From NCBI GenBank assembly GCA_002721895.1, contig PBLV01000009.1, positions 18,181 to 43,787 on the forward strand: 25,607 nt of DNA. Reading direction: 5' to 3'. Each line of letters begins with the position of its first letter. Position 1 is the first letter of the stretch. This document shows positions 7,787 through 14,910 of the stretch, piece after piece. The notes below the pieces were generated by a model. That model worked only from the letters and a program-made list of their open reading frames with translations. It did not search any database and was not told where the DNA came from. The translations under genes were made by a program, and so were the position numbers. The DNA is from Verrucomicrobiales bacterium. GTDB taxonomy: Bacteria; Verrucomicrobiota; Verrucomicrobiae; Limisphaerales; UBA1100.

Positions 7787-8776
7787 GTGACAAGGAAACC
7801 ATCCAGTCTAACCCTGCCCGCATGGCTTTATTGGCTGACGCCCATGGGCGCGTTGTTGTTTGCCTTCGCCTGCGGCACGCCACCCAAGCCCGCCATTCCC
7901 GCTGCGGAGTTACAACTGTTGAATGACCAAGGCCAACCCGTGAATGTCGGCGATGCGGGTTGGGAAACGGCGCTCTATTATCACGAAACGGATTCCACCA
8001 CTCCTTATACCGGTCCCATCGAGGCCAGTTACACAAATGGAAACAAACGGCTGCTGGCCTACGTCAAGGAAGGCCGTCTGGATGGGGAGAGCATTGTTTG
8101 GTTTGCGGAGAATGAACGGGAGCAATGGATGATCGACTATAGGTCTGGCCGCATTGAGGCGTTTAAGGAATACGACCAAAACGGGACGCTGATGGTTGAG
8201 TATCCCGAAAGCCCGGGAGTGACGAATATCGCGTCCACAAACGGCCCGCCCCAGCCTCCTGGCACAAATGATATCCGGTTGTCTCTCTTGGAGATGCGTG
8301 GAGCGCTGATTTATCACGTGGATGAAATGATTTTTCCCTTCACGGGCACCGCCGTGGAGCTATGGACCGACGGCACTTTAAAGAAGCGCGAAACCTTTGA
8401 GGAAGGCGAACACCACGGTCCTCTCAAGTGGTGGCACGCCAACGGCAAGCCCTGGTACAGCGCAACCTATCAACGCGGCCTCCCTGACGGACGTGTGGAG
8501 GCATGGCGCGAGGATGGTACGCGGGAATACGTCTACACATGGCAGGACAGTTTTCCCGCGAGCAAGATCACCTATGCGCCTGATGGGACGGAAAGCGGCC
8601 GTGTGGAAAACGACATGGGCACACTCATCTACTATCACCCCAACGGGAACAAGAAATTGGAGGAAACCTATGAGGGCAATATTTTGTCGCCCTCGAAACA
8701 GGTGTGGTTTGACGAGAATGGCCTTCAAGTTGATCCGCCTCCCACGCCTCCTCCATTGGCCCCACCGGATGGTTGA
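7787..8776 (+). CDS. YwqK/MORN-like repeat lipoprotein
   Basis: 329 residues from a GTG at 7787, which gives a plausible lipoprotein signal: basic MTRKPSS, hydrophobic core to ALLFA, lipobox AFAC with Cys29. The -3 residue is Ala rather than the usual Leu. Other starts are possible: ATG 7844 lacks an n-region, and TTG 7667 is far upstream. The mature part has repeated YwqK/MORN-type units of about 22 residues: YTNGNKRLLAYVKEGRLDG, DGTLKKRETFEEGEHHGP, HANGKPWYSATYQRGLPDG and HPNGNKKLEETYEG. It ends with a Pro-rich tail. YwqK-type proteins are often annotated as antitoxins of a toxin-antitoxin pair, but no toxin is adjacent and a surface or periplasmic role is more likely. A small secreted protein follows 31 nt later. 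Confidence 0.78.
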   Translation: MTRKPSSLTLPAWLYWLTPMGALLFAFACGTPPKPAIPAAELQLLNDQGQPVNVGDAGWETALYYHETDSTTPYTGPIEASYTNGNKRLLAYVKEGRLDGESIVWFAENEREQWMIDYRSGRIEAFKEYDQNGTLMVEYPESPGVTNIASTNGPPQPPGTNDIRLSLLEMRGALIYHVDEMIFPFTGTAVELWTDGTLKKRETFEEGEHHGPLKWWHANGKPWYSATYQRGLPDGRVEAWREDGTREYVYTWQDSFPASKITYAPDGTESGRVENDMGTLIYYHPNGNKKLEETYEGNILSPSKQVWFDENGLQVDPPPTPPPLAPPDG

Positions 8777-8807
8777 CCCCGCCCGGGTGTCAGGCTACAA
8801 GGGCACG

Positions 8808-9260
8808 ATGAAGACAGCATTCATCCTCTTGGTTTCGGCCCTATCCCTCACGGCGACAGACCGCGTATCCCACCCTCGCACATGGCGGGGCACCGTGGAG
8901 GTTGTCGACAGCCGCACGTTCAACCGGCTTTATCATCGCGACACGGCTACCATTAAAAATGTGCGCGTGAAGGGACACGAACTGCACCTGCGCGTTTGTT
9001 ATCCGGGCGGCAGACGGCACCACGAATTCAGGCTTCTAGCCAAGCGCGAGATTTTTTGGCGCAAACATCCCTGGCCCCCGCGCCATCGGCCCGTCGTTTA
9101 TCTTTCCCACAATGCCAATGGAGAAACCCGAACGGATCCCTATGAAGAAAACTTGATCTTCGACCTTCGGCCCCTGCGTCACCGGTCCGGCCCCATTCCA
9201 TTGTGGCTCCAGTGCCCCAGTTCGCGAAAGACGGCCGGGCACGAGTTGCTTTTTCAATAG
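8808..9260 (+). CDS. Small secreted basic protein, unrecognised
   Basis: 150 residues from the ATG at 8808, preceded by AAGGG four bases upstream. A short signal peptide is visible (MKTAFILLVSALSLTA, cleavage near 16). The mature part is unusually rich in Arg and His (segments PGGRRHHEFRLLAKRE and KHPWPPRHRPVVYLSH). Two cysteines (64 and 136) could form a disulfide. No family recognised. It lies 31 nt after the lipoprotein gene and may share its transcript. The longer in-frame opening upstream (from 8397) is a shadow of the lipoprotein gene. Confidence 0.65.
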   Translation: MKTAFILLVSALSLTATDRVSHPRTWRGTVEVVDSRTFNRLYHRDTATIKNVRVKGHELHLRVCYPGGRRHHEFRLLAKREIFWRKHPWPPRHRPVVYLSHNANGETRTDPYEENLIFDLRPLRHRSGPIPLWLQCPSSRKTAGHELLFQ

Positions 9261-9274
9261 AACCCCTCCGATTA

Positions 9275-10051
9275 CTAAATGCCGCCGCCCAAGGGCGGCC
9301 CCACGGAGTGGCCGCCGTCAATCACCAGCGTGTGGCCCGTCACCTTGTCCGCCATCGCCAGAGATAGAATACCCTGCGCAATATCCTCCGGCGTGCTGAC
9401 CGCATCCAGCAGGCTCTCCTTCATCTTGGCTTGGCGGATGGCTTCGTAATTCTCCCCCAGCCCTTCCTGCAGCCAGTCGCCCTCGATGAATCCCGGCGCC
9501 ACCGCATTCACCCGGATCTCCGGCCCCAGGGAGCGCGCCAAGGCCAGGGTCAAGTTGATCAAGGCCGCCTTCGAGGCCGCGTATGGGATGCTGCTGCCGG
9601 CGCCCCGGATGCCTGCCACGCTCGCGGTGTTTACGATCACGCCGCCTTCCGTCGCCAAGTGTGGTCGGGCCGCCCTCGCGCATTGGAACGGCCCTTTCAA
9701 ATTGACTGCGAGAATGCGGTCCCAATCCTCCTCCCGTACATCATCCAAATTTCCGAAACCCACAAACCGCGTTGTCCCGGCATTGTTCACCAGCACATCC
9801 AGGCGCCCGAACACGTTCACCGACTCCGCCACCAAGTGTCGGCACACCACGTCGCTGGCCACATCCCCCTGTATCGAGATCGCCCGTGCGCCCGCTTCCT
9901 GACAATCATCCACCACCTGGCCCGCCGCCTCCGCGGAGGCGTTATAGTTCACCGCCACATCACATCCCGCCCCCGCCAACATCCGCGCCGTCGCCGCTCC
10001 CACGCCCCGCGAACCTCCCGTTACCAACGCCGCTTTGCCCTTTAAATCCAT
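9275..10051 (-). CDS. Short-chain dehydrogenase/reductase, FabG-like
   Basis: 258 residues, classical SDR length. NAD(P)-dependent oxidoreductase with a Rossmann fold. The cofactor motif TGGSRGVG (11-18), NNAG (89-92), Asn117, Ser144, Tyr157 and Lys161 (YAASK) form the complete N-S-Y-K tetrad. The terminal VTGHTLVIDGGHS is typical of FabG-like members. The Ser14-Arg15 pair after the glycine turn favours NADPH. Substrate cannot be read from sequence, and no fatty-acid synthesis genes are adjacent, so calling it fabG would overreach. It follows the AIM24-family gene on the same strand with a 37-nt gap. Confidence 0.92.
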   Translation of the reverse strand: MDLKGKAALVTGGSRGVGAATARMLAGAGCDVAVNYNASAEAAGQVVDDCQEAGARAISIQGDVASDVVCRHLVAESVNVFGRLDVLVNNAGTTRFVGFGNLDDVREEDWDRILAVNLKGPFQCARAARPHLATEGGVIVNTASVAGIRGAGSSIPYAASKAALINLTLALARSLGPEIRVNAVAPGFIEGDWLQEGLGENYEAIRQAKMKESLLDAVSTPEDIAQGILSLAMADKVTGHTLVIDGGHSVGPPLGGGI

Positions 10052-10088
10052 TTAAAATTCCTCCGATCTTTTGTTAATCGCGCTTGGA

Positions 10089-11111
10089 TCAACTGTTATC
10101 GCTCTTCCCTTCCGTGCCCGCCAACTCCCGGATTCCCGCCGCGCCGCCCATGCGCACCGCCTCATAAACCGATTGCGTCGGCGCCAGCCAAACTTCACCC
10201 GAGCCCTGAAACGTCTGCAACAAACCCTCTCCGCCCCGCACCGATTTCCAAAGCGACTTCCCAGACTTCTCCACGCTAAAATCAATCCGCCCTTTGCGCG
10301 CCAACGCAAAGCTCCCGTCCACCTGCAGCTTCTCGTTGTTCAACTCCACCACCACAATTTCATCCATCGGCACCGGGCTCGACAAGATCGCCCAACCACT
10401 CCCAGAAATGCGTGTCTGGAACAAACCCTCCCCGCCAAACAACGCCGACGAGATGTTGCTTTGAATCACCGCATCCACATCCACCGCCCCTTCCGACGCA
10501 TAAAATGCCCCCTGATCCACGACCCACTCCTCGTCGTTCAAGTCGATTAAAAGAAAATGCCCGAACGATGGCTCCAGATGAATCACCCCCGTGCCACGGT
10601 AGCGCGGCTTCACCGTGCTTTCCCCGGACATCTTGCTCTTCAGCCACTTGCCCGCGCCTCCCGAGGATGCCTCCACCTCAAACTGCCCTCGCATGTAATG
10701 CAAACACCCCGCTTCAACCACAACTTCTCCCTCTCGCAAGGTCGCCCGCACCTGTTTAAGCCGCATCCCCGCCCGATACGCTGCGTAAATGTTCCGCGCC
10801 ACCTCCACATCATCACTCCCCGACAACTTTTGATAAGCCAACACCTCCACCGTGGAGGAAGGCGACTCCCGGCTGTCCAGCACCTCCCGGTTGCCCAATC
10901 CCACCGGAGCCTCCAGCTCACCCCGATCCCCCGGCTTTGAGTTCAGGCTGAACCGCAACTCGGGAAAATCTCCCATCCGCCGCCACTGTGTCCCCCCCGC
11001 CTCGCAGACCATCACACCCTCCGGCAGATGGCCACTCTTCACCAACCCCACCAATTCATCCACCGAAACCGGCCCCCGCGCCGCCCCATTCTCCGAATAA
11101 TGATACGTCAC
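10089..11111 (-). CDS. GYF_2 domain-AIM24 family fusion protein
   Basis: 340 residues. Residues 2-52 (YHYSENGAARGPVSVDELVGLVKSG..., ending WRRMGDFPEL) match the GYF_2 (DUF4339) domain, a peptide- or membrane-associated module. A linker of about 40 residues follows. From about residue 85 to 325 the protein resembles the AIM24/TIGR00266 beta-roll family: FEVEASSGGAGKWLKSKMSGES, the GEGLFQT and GEGLLQTFQGSGEVWLAP repeats, and DEIVVVELNNEKLQVDGSFAL. The mitochondrial homologue Aim24 affects inner-membrane organisation; bacterial members are uncharacterised. No signal peptide or membrane span. First gene of a two-gene unit with the SDR. Its start is 94 bp from the divergent kinase start at 11206. 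Confidence 0.85.
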   Translation of the reverse strand: MTYHYSENGAARGPVSVDELVGLVKSGHLPEGVMVCEAGGTQWRRMGDFPELRFSLNSKPGDRGELEAPVGLGNREVLDSRESPSSTVEVLAYQKLSGSDDVEVARNIYAAYRAGMRLKQVRATLREGEVVVEAGCLHYMRGQFEVEASSGGAGKWLKSKMSGESTVKPRYRGTGVIHLEPSFGHFLLIDLNDEEWVVDQGAFYASEGAVDVDAVIQSNISSALFGGEGLFQTRISGSGWAILSSPVPMDEIVVVELNNEKLQVDGSFALARKGRIDFSVEKSGKSLWKSVRGGEGLLQTFQGSGEVWLAPTQSVYEAVRMGGAAGIRELAGTEGKSDNS

Positions 11112-11205
11112 CCGCCCACCATAGGCATGCCGTGCTGAAAGTCAAACAGGCGGGGGATTCCCATTCACTCTTGATGCATCTGGGGATGTGGGGAACAGTT
11201 TGGGC

Positions 11206-12255
11206 ATGGCCGGTTCCCCGGAGAGCGGTGTGGGGTTGTTGTCGTTGGATCGTAAGGGGCGTGTGGTGTCGGTGGATGCGGCGGGGGCGCGGTTGTTGGG
11301 ACGGCGGGCCAAGGGGTTGTTGGGGAAGGCGTTGGGGGAGTGTTTGCCGGGGTTTCGGGTGCCGCCGGATGCGGCGCTGAATGAGTTGGTTTTACCGTCA
11401 CGTGGGAAAAGGAGGGCCAAGCGCATCGGGTGCCATATCTCGGAGGCGGTTGTTGGGAGGCGCCGGGTTTGGTTGGTGGCGTTGCATGACATGGAGGCGG
11501 CGCGGGCGCGGGTGGAGGAGCAGGAGGCGTTGGCGGAACAGGCGGTGCGACGGTTGGGACAGGAATTGCATGACAGTGTTTGCCAGCAGTTGGCGGGGGC
11601 GGATTTAGTGTGTCAGGCTTTGTTGCGGCGGTTGGAGGGGAATGGGGCGTCGGACTTGGCGGGACAAGTGCGGGTGATGGTCAAGGAGGGGCTGACACAG
11701 GCGCGAGCCATTTCGCACGGGAGCACGGTGGATGAGGACCGGACGTTGGCGGACAATTTGACACAATTGGTGAAATCGATGACGCATGGGTTCCCGGGTG
11801 GCTGCCGGATGTTCGTGCAGTATGTGCACGAGGATTTGCCGCGGACGTTGCAGACGCATGTGTGCCGCATTGCGCAGGAGGCGTTGCACAACGCGGTGAA
11901 GCATGGGCAGGCGCGGCATGCGCTGGTGAAGTTGTTTGGCTCGGGGAAGAGTATCCAGATGGAGGTGCGTGATGACGGCCGGGGCATGGATCGCCGCAGG
12001 CGTGAGGGTTTGGGCTTGGGCAGTATGCGGCGGCGGGCGGATTTGTTGAAGGGGGATTTGCGATTGGATTCGGAACGGGGAACGGGAACGGCGGTGCATT
12101 TGACGGTGCCCTTGGGCGGGGCAGCGGAGGACAAGCCGGTGCGTGGCCGAGTGACGCAGGTGCATCTGGTGATTCCCACGCCGGATGACGAAGCGGCGAA
12201 AGCGCCCGTGCCACAGTTTTTTGAGGATGCCACGGAAGAAGACAACATCGGATAA
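11206..12255 (+). CDS. Soluble sensor histidine kinase (HisKA_3, NarL-type partner)
   Basis: 349 residues from the ATG at 11206, which has a GGGGA 11 bases upstream; a GTG at 11188 is an alternative. An N-terminal PAS-like segment (8-95, VGLLSLDRKGRVVSVDAAGARLLG...) leads to a short coiled linker. The HisKA_3 dimerisation helix has phospho-acceptor His122 in RRLGQELHDSVCQQLAG. The ATPase domain shows the N-box QEALHNAVKH (224-233), G1 DDGRG (256-260), G2 GLGLGSM (268-274) and GTGTAVHL. The last 40 residues are a charged extension. No transmembrane segment, so the signal is probably cytoplasmic or delivered by a partner. Its end overlaps the first response regulator. Coding uses noticeably more G-ending codons (ttg, gcg, ggg) than nearby genes. 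Confidence 0.9.
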   Translation: MAGSPESGVGLLSLDRKGRVVSVDAAGARLLGRRAKGLLGKALGECLPGFRVPPDAALNELVLPSRGKRRAKRIGCHISEAVVGRRRVWLVALHDMEAARARVEEQEALAEQAVRRLGQELHDSVCQQLAGADLVCQALLRRLEGNGASDLAGQVRVMVKEGLTQARAISHGSTVDEDRTLADNLTQLVKSMTHGFPGGCRMFVQYVHEDLPRTLQTHVCRIAQEALHNAVKHGQARHALVKLFGSGKSIQMEVRDDGRGMDRRRREGLGLGSMRRRADLLKGDLRLDSERGTGTAVHLTVPLGGAAEDKPVRGRVTQVHLVIPTPDDEAAKAPVPQFFEDATEEDNIG

Positions 12256-12904
12256 GAAGATTTTTTTGGTGGACGACCATCCGGCGTTTCGCGCGGGGAT
12301 GAAGGCGATCTTGGGTCTGGAACCGGGCTGGGAGGTCTGCGGGGAAGCGGGCAATGCGCGAGAGGCGTTGACGGCGATTGAGACGGCAGCGCCGGACTTG
12401 GTAATGACGGACATCTCCATGCCGGGACGCAGTGGCTTGGAGTTGATCAAGGATTTGCGGGCGGTTGTACCGACGGTGCGGGTGCTGGCGTTATCGATGC
12501 ATGAAGATTCAGTTTATGCGCTGCGGGTTCTGCAGGCGGGAGGGGATGGCTACTTGAACAAGGAAACGCCAGCGGAAGAGATCGTGGAGGCCATCCGGCG
12601 GATTTTTGAGGGGCAACGCATGTTCAAGCCCGAGCAGCTCGCCACGCGCCCGCCGGGCTTGCCGGAGCGGGAAGCTTCGGGAGCGGTGGATGGTATTGAG
12701 TTTTTAACGGATCGCGAACTGGAGGTCTTTGAGTTGCTGGGGCACGGCAGAAGTACGCGTGAGGTGGCGGCGACCCTTGGGATGAGCAATCGCACGGCGG
12801 AGGTGCATCGTGCCAACATCAAGCGCAAGTTGGATTTCAGTAATGCCGCGGAACTGACACATGCGGCTTATCAATGGGTTTATCAGCAGGTGAACAAGGC
12901 CTAA
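12227..12904 (+). CDS. NarL/FixJ-family response regulator 1 (kinase-linked)
   Basis: 225 residues from ATG 12227; ATG 12185 is the alternative, and either overlaps the kinase gene end at 12255 (by 29 nt for 12227). The receiver domain is complete: Asp16-Asp17 (LVDDHPAF), phospho-acceptor Asp62 (VMTDISMPG), Ser90 (LSMHED) and Lys112 (GYLNKETP). A distinctive linker (LPEREASGAVDGIEF) precedes the LuxR-type HTH, LTDRELEVFELLGHGRSTRE... with the recognition part TAEVHRANIKRKL. Gene overlap with the kinase makes it the cognate partner. Two close paralogues follow at 13162 and 13997. Confidence 0.92.
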   Translation: MPRKKTTSDKKIFLVDDHPAFRAGMKAILGLEPGWEVCGEAGNAREALTAIETAAPDLVMTDISMPGRSGLELIKDLRAVVPTVRVLALSMHEDSVYALRVLQAGGDGYLNKETPAEEIVEAIRRIFEGQRMFKPEQLATRPPGLPEREASGAVDGIEFLTDRELEVFELLGHGRSTREVAATLGMSNRTAEVHRANIKRKLDFSNAAELTHAAYQWVYQQVNKA

Positions 12905-12952
12905 CAGTTGGTCTTGGCCGTGTTGCAAGATAAGGTATTTTGCGGCCTCTTC

Positions 12953-13031
12953 TAAGGGAAACCCCTACCCATTTAATCACCTTTTTCGGCGGCAACAGGT
13001 TACAATGCGGACGGTTGTTATTGGCTGGCAG
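12953..13031 (+). promoter_or_regulatory. Repeated regulatory element, copy 1 (upstream of regulator 2)
   Basis: The 15-mer TAAGGGAAACCCCTA (12953-12967) opens the copy. TTTTTCGGCGGC follows, then the -10-like TACAAT followed by GCGG (13001-13010), and TTGGCTGGCAG closes it (13021-13031). It shares order and spacing with four other copies downstream. The base after the 15-mer begins TACCCAT (12965-12971 region), which fits the NarL heptamer TACYYMT, though only in this copy. Confidence 0.7.
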
Positions 13032-13161
13032 ATTCCAAGGCAACTTTAAAAACACGCGTTCCCTCGTGGTTGGGCAGCGTGAATGGCTGAAACGTCGACC
13101 CAATGTAATGATGAGCAATGTAAGGCAAACAAACCGGACATCGCGCCTCTTGAAGGTGCGC

Positions 13162-13857
13162 ATGGGCAAGGAAGCGGGCAAATGTGGAGTCTCCAGCGAG
13201 GGGATTACCCGCAAGAGGATTTTTCTGGTGGATGACCATCCAGCGTTCCGAATGGGGCTCGGAGTGATCTTGAGCACGGAGTTTGACTTGGAAATTTGCG
13301 GGGAGGCGTCTTCCGTGGATGAGGCGTTGTTGGCGATTGCGGACACCCGGCCGGACTTGGTGGTCACCGACATTTCCATGCCCGGCACCAATGGGCTGGA
13401 CTTGATCCGGCGAATGAAAGCGGCCTCCGCCGACACTAAGGTGTTGGCAATGTCTGTGCATGATGATGCGAAGTATGCGCTGCCCGTGCGCCAGGCGGGA
13501 GGGCATGGCTATGTCAATAAGGAGACGCCTGCGGAGGAAATCGTGGCCGCGATTCACGGAGTCTTGGCGGGACGGATGGTTTTTCAACAGCGGGATCTGA
13601 TTGAAACTCGGCGGCGTGGTTTGCCAGATCGGGAAGCCTCGGGTGTTGTGGATGGGATTGAATTTTTAACCCACCGTGAGCTGGAGGTTTTTGAACTGCT
13701 TGGTCATGGCCGGAGCACGCGGGAGACGGCCGACGAACTGGGCATGGGGGTGAAAACCGCGGAAGTCCATCGATCCCGCATTCGGCGGAAATTGGGGTGT
13801 GGAAGCAGTGCGGAACTGATTCACGCTGCATACCGTTGGATTCATGAGCGAGGGTAA
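13162..13857 (+). CDS. NarL/FixJ-family response regulator 2
   Basis: 231 residues from ATG 13162, which has GAAGGTG just upstream; ATG 13108 in the same frame would add 18 residues. The long open frame before that overlaps regulatory element 1 and is not coding. Receiver: Asp24-Asp25, phospho-acceptor Asp70 (VVTDISMPG), Lys120 (GYVNKETP). It shares with regulator 1 the linker LPDREASGVVDGIEFLT and the HTH core RELEVFELLGHGRSTRE. The recognition helix reads TAEVHRSRIRRKL. Differences from the others (SVHDDAKYALPV in place of SMHEDSVYAL/M, QQRDLIETRRR) show it is the most diverged of the three. It has no kinase of its own nearby and has its own upstream element, so it is likely a separate transcription unit. 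Confidence 0.9.
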   Translation: MGKEAGKCGVSSEGITRKRIFLVDDHPAFRMGLGVILSTEFDLEICGEASSVDEALLAIADTRPDLVVTDISMPGTNGLDLIRRMKAASADTKVLAMSVHDDAKYALPVRQAGGHGYVNKETPAEEIVAAIHGVLAGRMVFQQRDLIETRRRGLPDREASGVVDGIEFLTHRELEVFELLGHGRSTRETADELGMGVKTAEVHRSRIRRKLGCGSSAELIHAAYRWIHERG

Positions 13858-13900
13858 ATCCGCCCGCGCAGGCCAACTTCTTCTCTTCTCAAGCTAATCG

Positions 13901-13915
13901 CCTGCACGATGCAGG
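13901..13915. repeat. Perfect short inverted repeat next to element 2
   Basis: CCTGCA-CGA-TGCAGG has 6-bp perfect arms and a 3-bp centre. It directly abuts the 15-mer of element 2 and could be an extra operator half or a short hairpin in the regulator 2 transcript tail. It lacks a T-run, so it is not a standard terminator. Confidence 0.45.
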
Positions 13916-13916
13916 A

Positions 13917-13989
13917 TAGGCAAAACCCGTAGCGGTCCCGCTTTGTTCAATCGCGGCGACTGCGGGATAATGCAGTCAGCGAAAGGCAG
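13917..13989 (+). promoter_or_regulatory. Repeated regulatory element, copy 2 (upstream of regulator 3)
   Basis: TAGGCAAAACCCGTA (13917-13931), then CTTTGTTCAA, then TCGCGGCGAC. The -10-like GATAAT followed by GCAG is at 13966-13974, and AAAGGCAG closes the copy (13982-13989). If this is a promoter, transcription would begin near 13980, which excludes ATG 13970 and supports ATG 13997 for regulator 3. Confidence 0.7.
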
Positions 13990-13996
13990 TAGAACC

Positions 13997-14728
13997 ATGG
14001 TGGGCACAGTGAAAAGAAAAAGAAGTACGCGAAAATCTGTCGCGAAAATTCCCGTGGAAACACGGAAAAAGATCTTTCTGGTGGATGATCACCCGGCGTT
14101 CCAAATGGGACTGAAGGCCATATTGGAGAGTGTTGAGGGCATAGTCGTCTGTGGAGAAGCCGCCAATGCGCGGGAGGCATTGGAAGGGATCATGGGTTCA
14201 GACGCGGACTTGGTCATCACGGATATTTCCATGCCCGGGCGCAGCGGGCTGGAATTGATCAAGGACCTGAAGAGCATGATGCCGAAAGTGCGGATCTTGG
14301 TGATGTCGATGCATGAGGATTCGGTTTATGCGATGCGTGTCATTCAGGCTGGTGGGCATGGTTATTTGAACAAGGATTCCAGTGGAGAGGAAATTGCCGA
14401 CGCGATCCGGAGAGTTTTTGAAGGCCAAATGATCTTTCGCCCGGAGCAACTGACGCATCGGCCCCCCAATCTTCCTGAACGCGAAAAATCAGGAACCGTG
14501 GAGGGCGTCGAGTTTCTGACGGACCGGGAACTGGAGGTGTTCGAGCTTCTGGGGCATGGCAACAGCACGAAGGAAGTTGCGCTGCAGTTGTCCATCAGCG
14601 CGAAAACAGCGGAGGCCCATCGCACCAACATCCGGCGCAAGCTCGCGGTTAAAAATTCCGCGGAACTGAGTCATGCCGCTTATCGGTGGGTTTATGAAGG
14701 CGGGATGAATTTAAAGCGGGGATCGTAG
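13997..14728 (+). CDS. NarL/FixJ-family response regulator 3
   Basis: 243 residues from ATG 13997, chosen because the upstream in-frame starts fall inside regulatory element 2. A very basic N-terminus (MVGTVKRKRSTRKSVAK) precedes the receiver: Asp30-Asp31, phospho-acceptor Asp76 (VITDISMPG), SMHEDSVYAM, and Lys in GYLNKDSS. Linker LPEREKSGTVEGVEFLT, then the LuxR-type HTH RELEVFELLGHGNSTKE with recognition part TAEAHRTNIRRKL. It is closer to regulator 1 than regulator 2 is, which indicates local duplication. No adjacent kinase of its own; probably phosphorylated by the upstream kinase or used as a connector. Confidence 0.9.
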   Translation: MVGTVKRKRSTRKSVAKIPVETRKKIFLVDDHPAFQMGLKAILESVEGIVVCGEAANAREALEGIMGSDADLVITDISMPGRSGLELIKDLKSMMPKVRILVMSMHEDSVYAMRVIQAGGHGYLNKDSSGEEIADAIRRVFEGQMIFRPEQLTHRPPNLPEREKSGTVEGVEFLTDRELEVFELLGHGNSTKEVALQLSISAKTAEAHRTNIRRKLAVKNSAELSHAAYRWVYEGGMNLKRGS

Positions 14729-14760
14729 CCTCATTTTTTAGGCGAAATTCTCATGCGGAA

Positions 14761-14842
14761 TAGGAAATTCCCTTATGATTGTCACTTTGCCGAAATGAAT
14801 TCGCGGCGGCATATTGAATGCGGGTGACCCAATGGCTGGCAG
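14761..14842 (+). promoter_or_regulatory. Repeated regulatory element, copy 3 (upstream of small protein A)
   Basis: TAGGAAATTCCCTTA (14761-14775), then CTTTGCCGAA, then TCGCGGCGGC. The -10-like TTGAAT followed by GCGGG is at 14814-14824, and AATGGCTGGCAG closes the copy. It is the only recognisable content of the gap between regulator 3 and small protein A, apart from the hairpin just downstream. Confidence 0.7.
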
Positions 14843-14844
14843 AT

Positions 14845-14889
14845 GTCCCCCGCGGTGTCTCGCATTGGAATGCTGCCGCTGCGGGGGAC
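14845..14889 (+). promoter_or_regulatory. Potential RNA hairpin in the small protein A leader
   Basis: GTCCCCCGC (14845-14853) is perfectly complementary to GCGGGGGAC (14881-14889). The loop contains a nested GCAT-TGGA-ATGC hairpin. It lies between element 3 and the ATG at 14911, so it would sit in the 5' leader. There is no T-run, so it is not a terminator. It may control translation or mRNA stability. Confidence 0.5.
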
Positions 14890-14910
14890 TCAACGAAACA
14901 GGTTAACCAA

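Noticed and set aside
8397..8807. In-frame upstream extension of the small secreted protein
   Set aside because: It lies within the lipoprotein gene in another frame; the signal peptide begins at 8808.
9285..9303. GC-rich hairpin at the 3' end of the SDR gene as terminator
   Set aside because: The stem CCGCCC-AA-GGGCGG lies within the coding sequence and has no T-run after it.
13021..13045. Sigma-54 promoter at TGGCAG-N-GGCA after element 1
   Set aside because: The -24/-12 GG-GC spacing is off by one and the other copies lack a -12 GC at that distance.
12940..13161. N-terminal extension of response regulator 2
   Set aside because: It covers regulatory element 1 and encodes no receiver residues; the receiver starts after ATG 13162.
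14818..14910. N-terminal extension of small protein A
   Set aside because: The first ATG lies inside regulatory element 3, upstream of or at the predicted transcription start.
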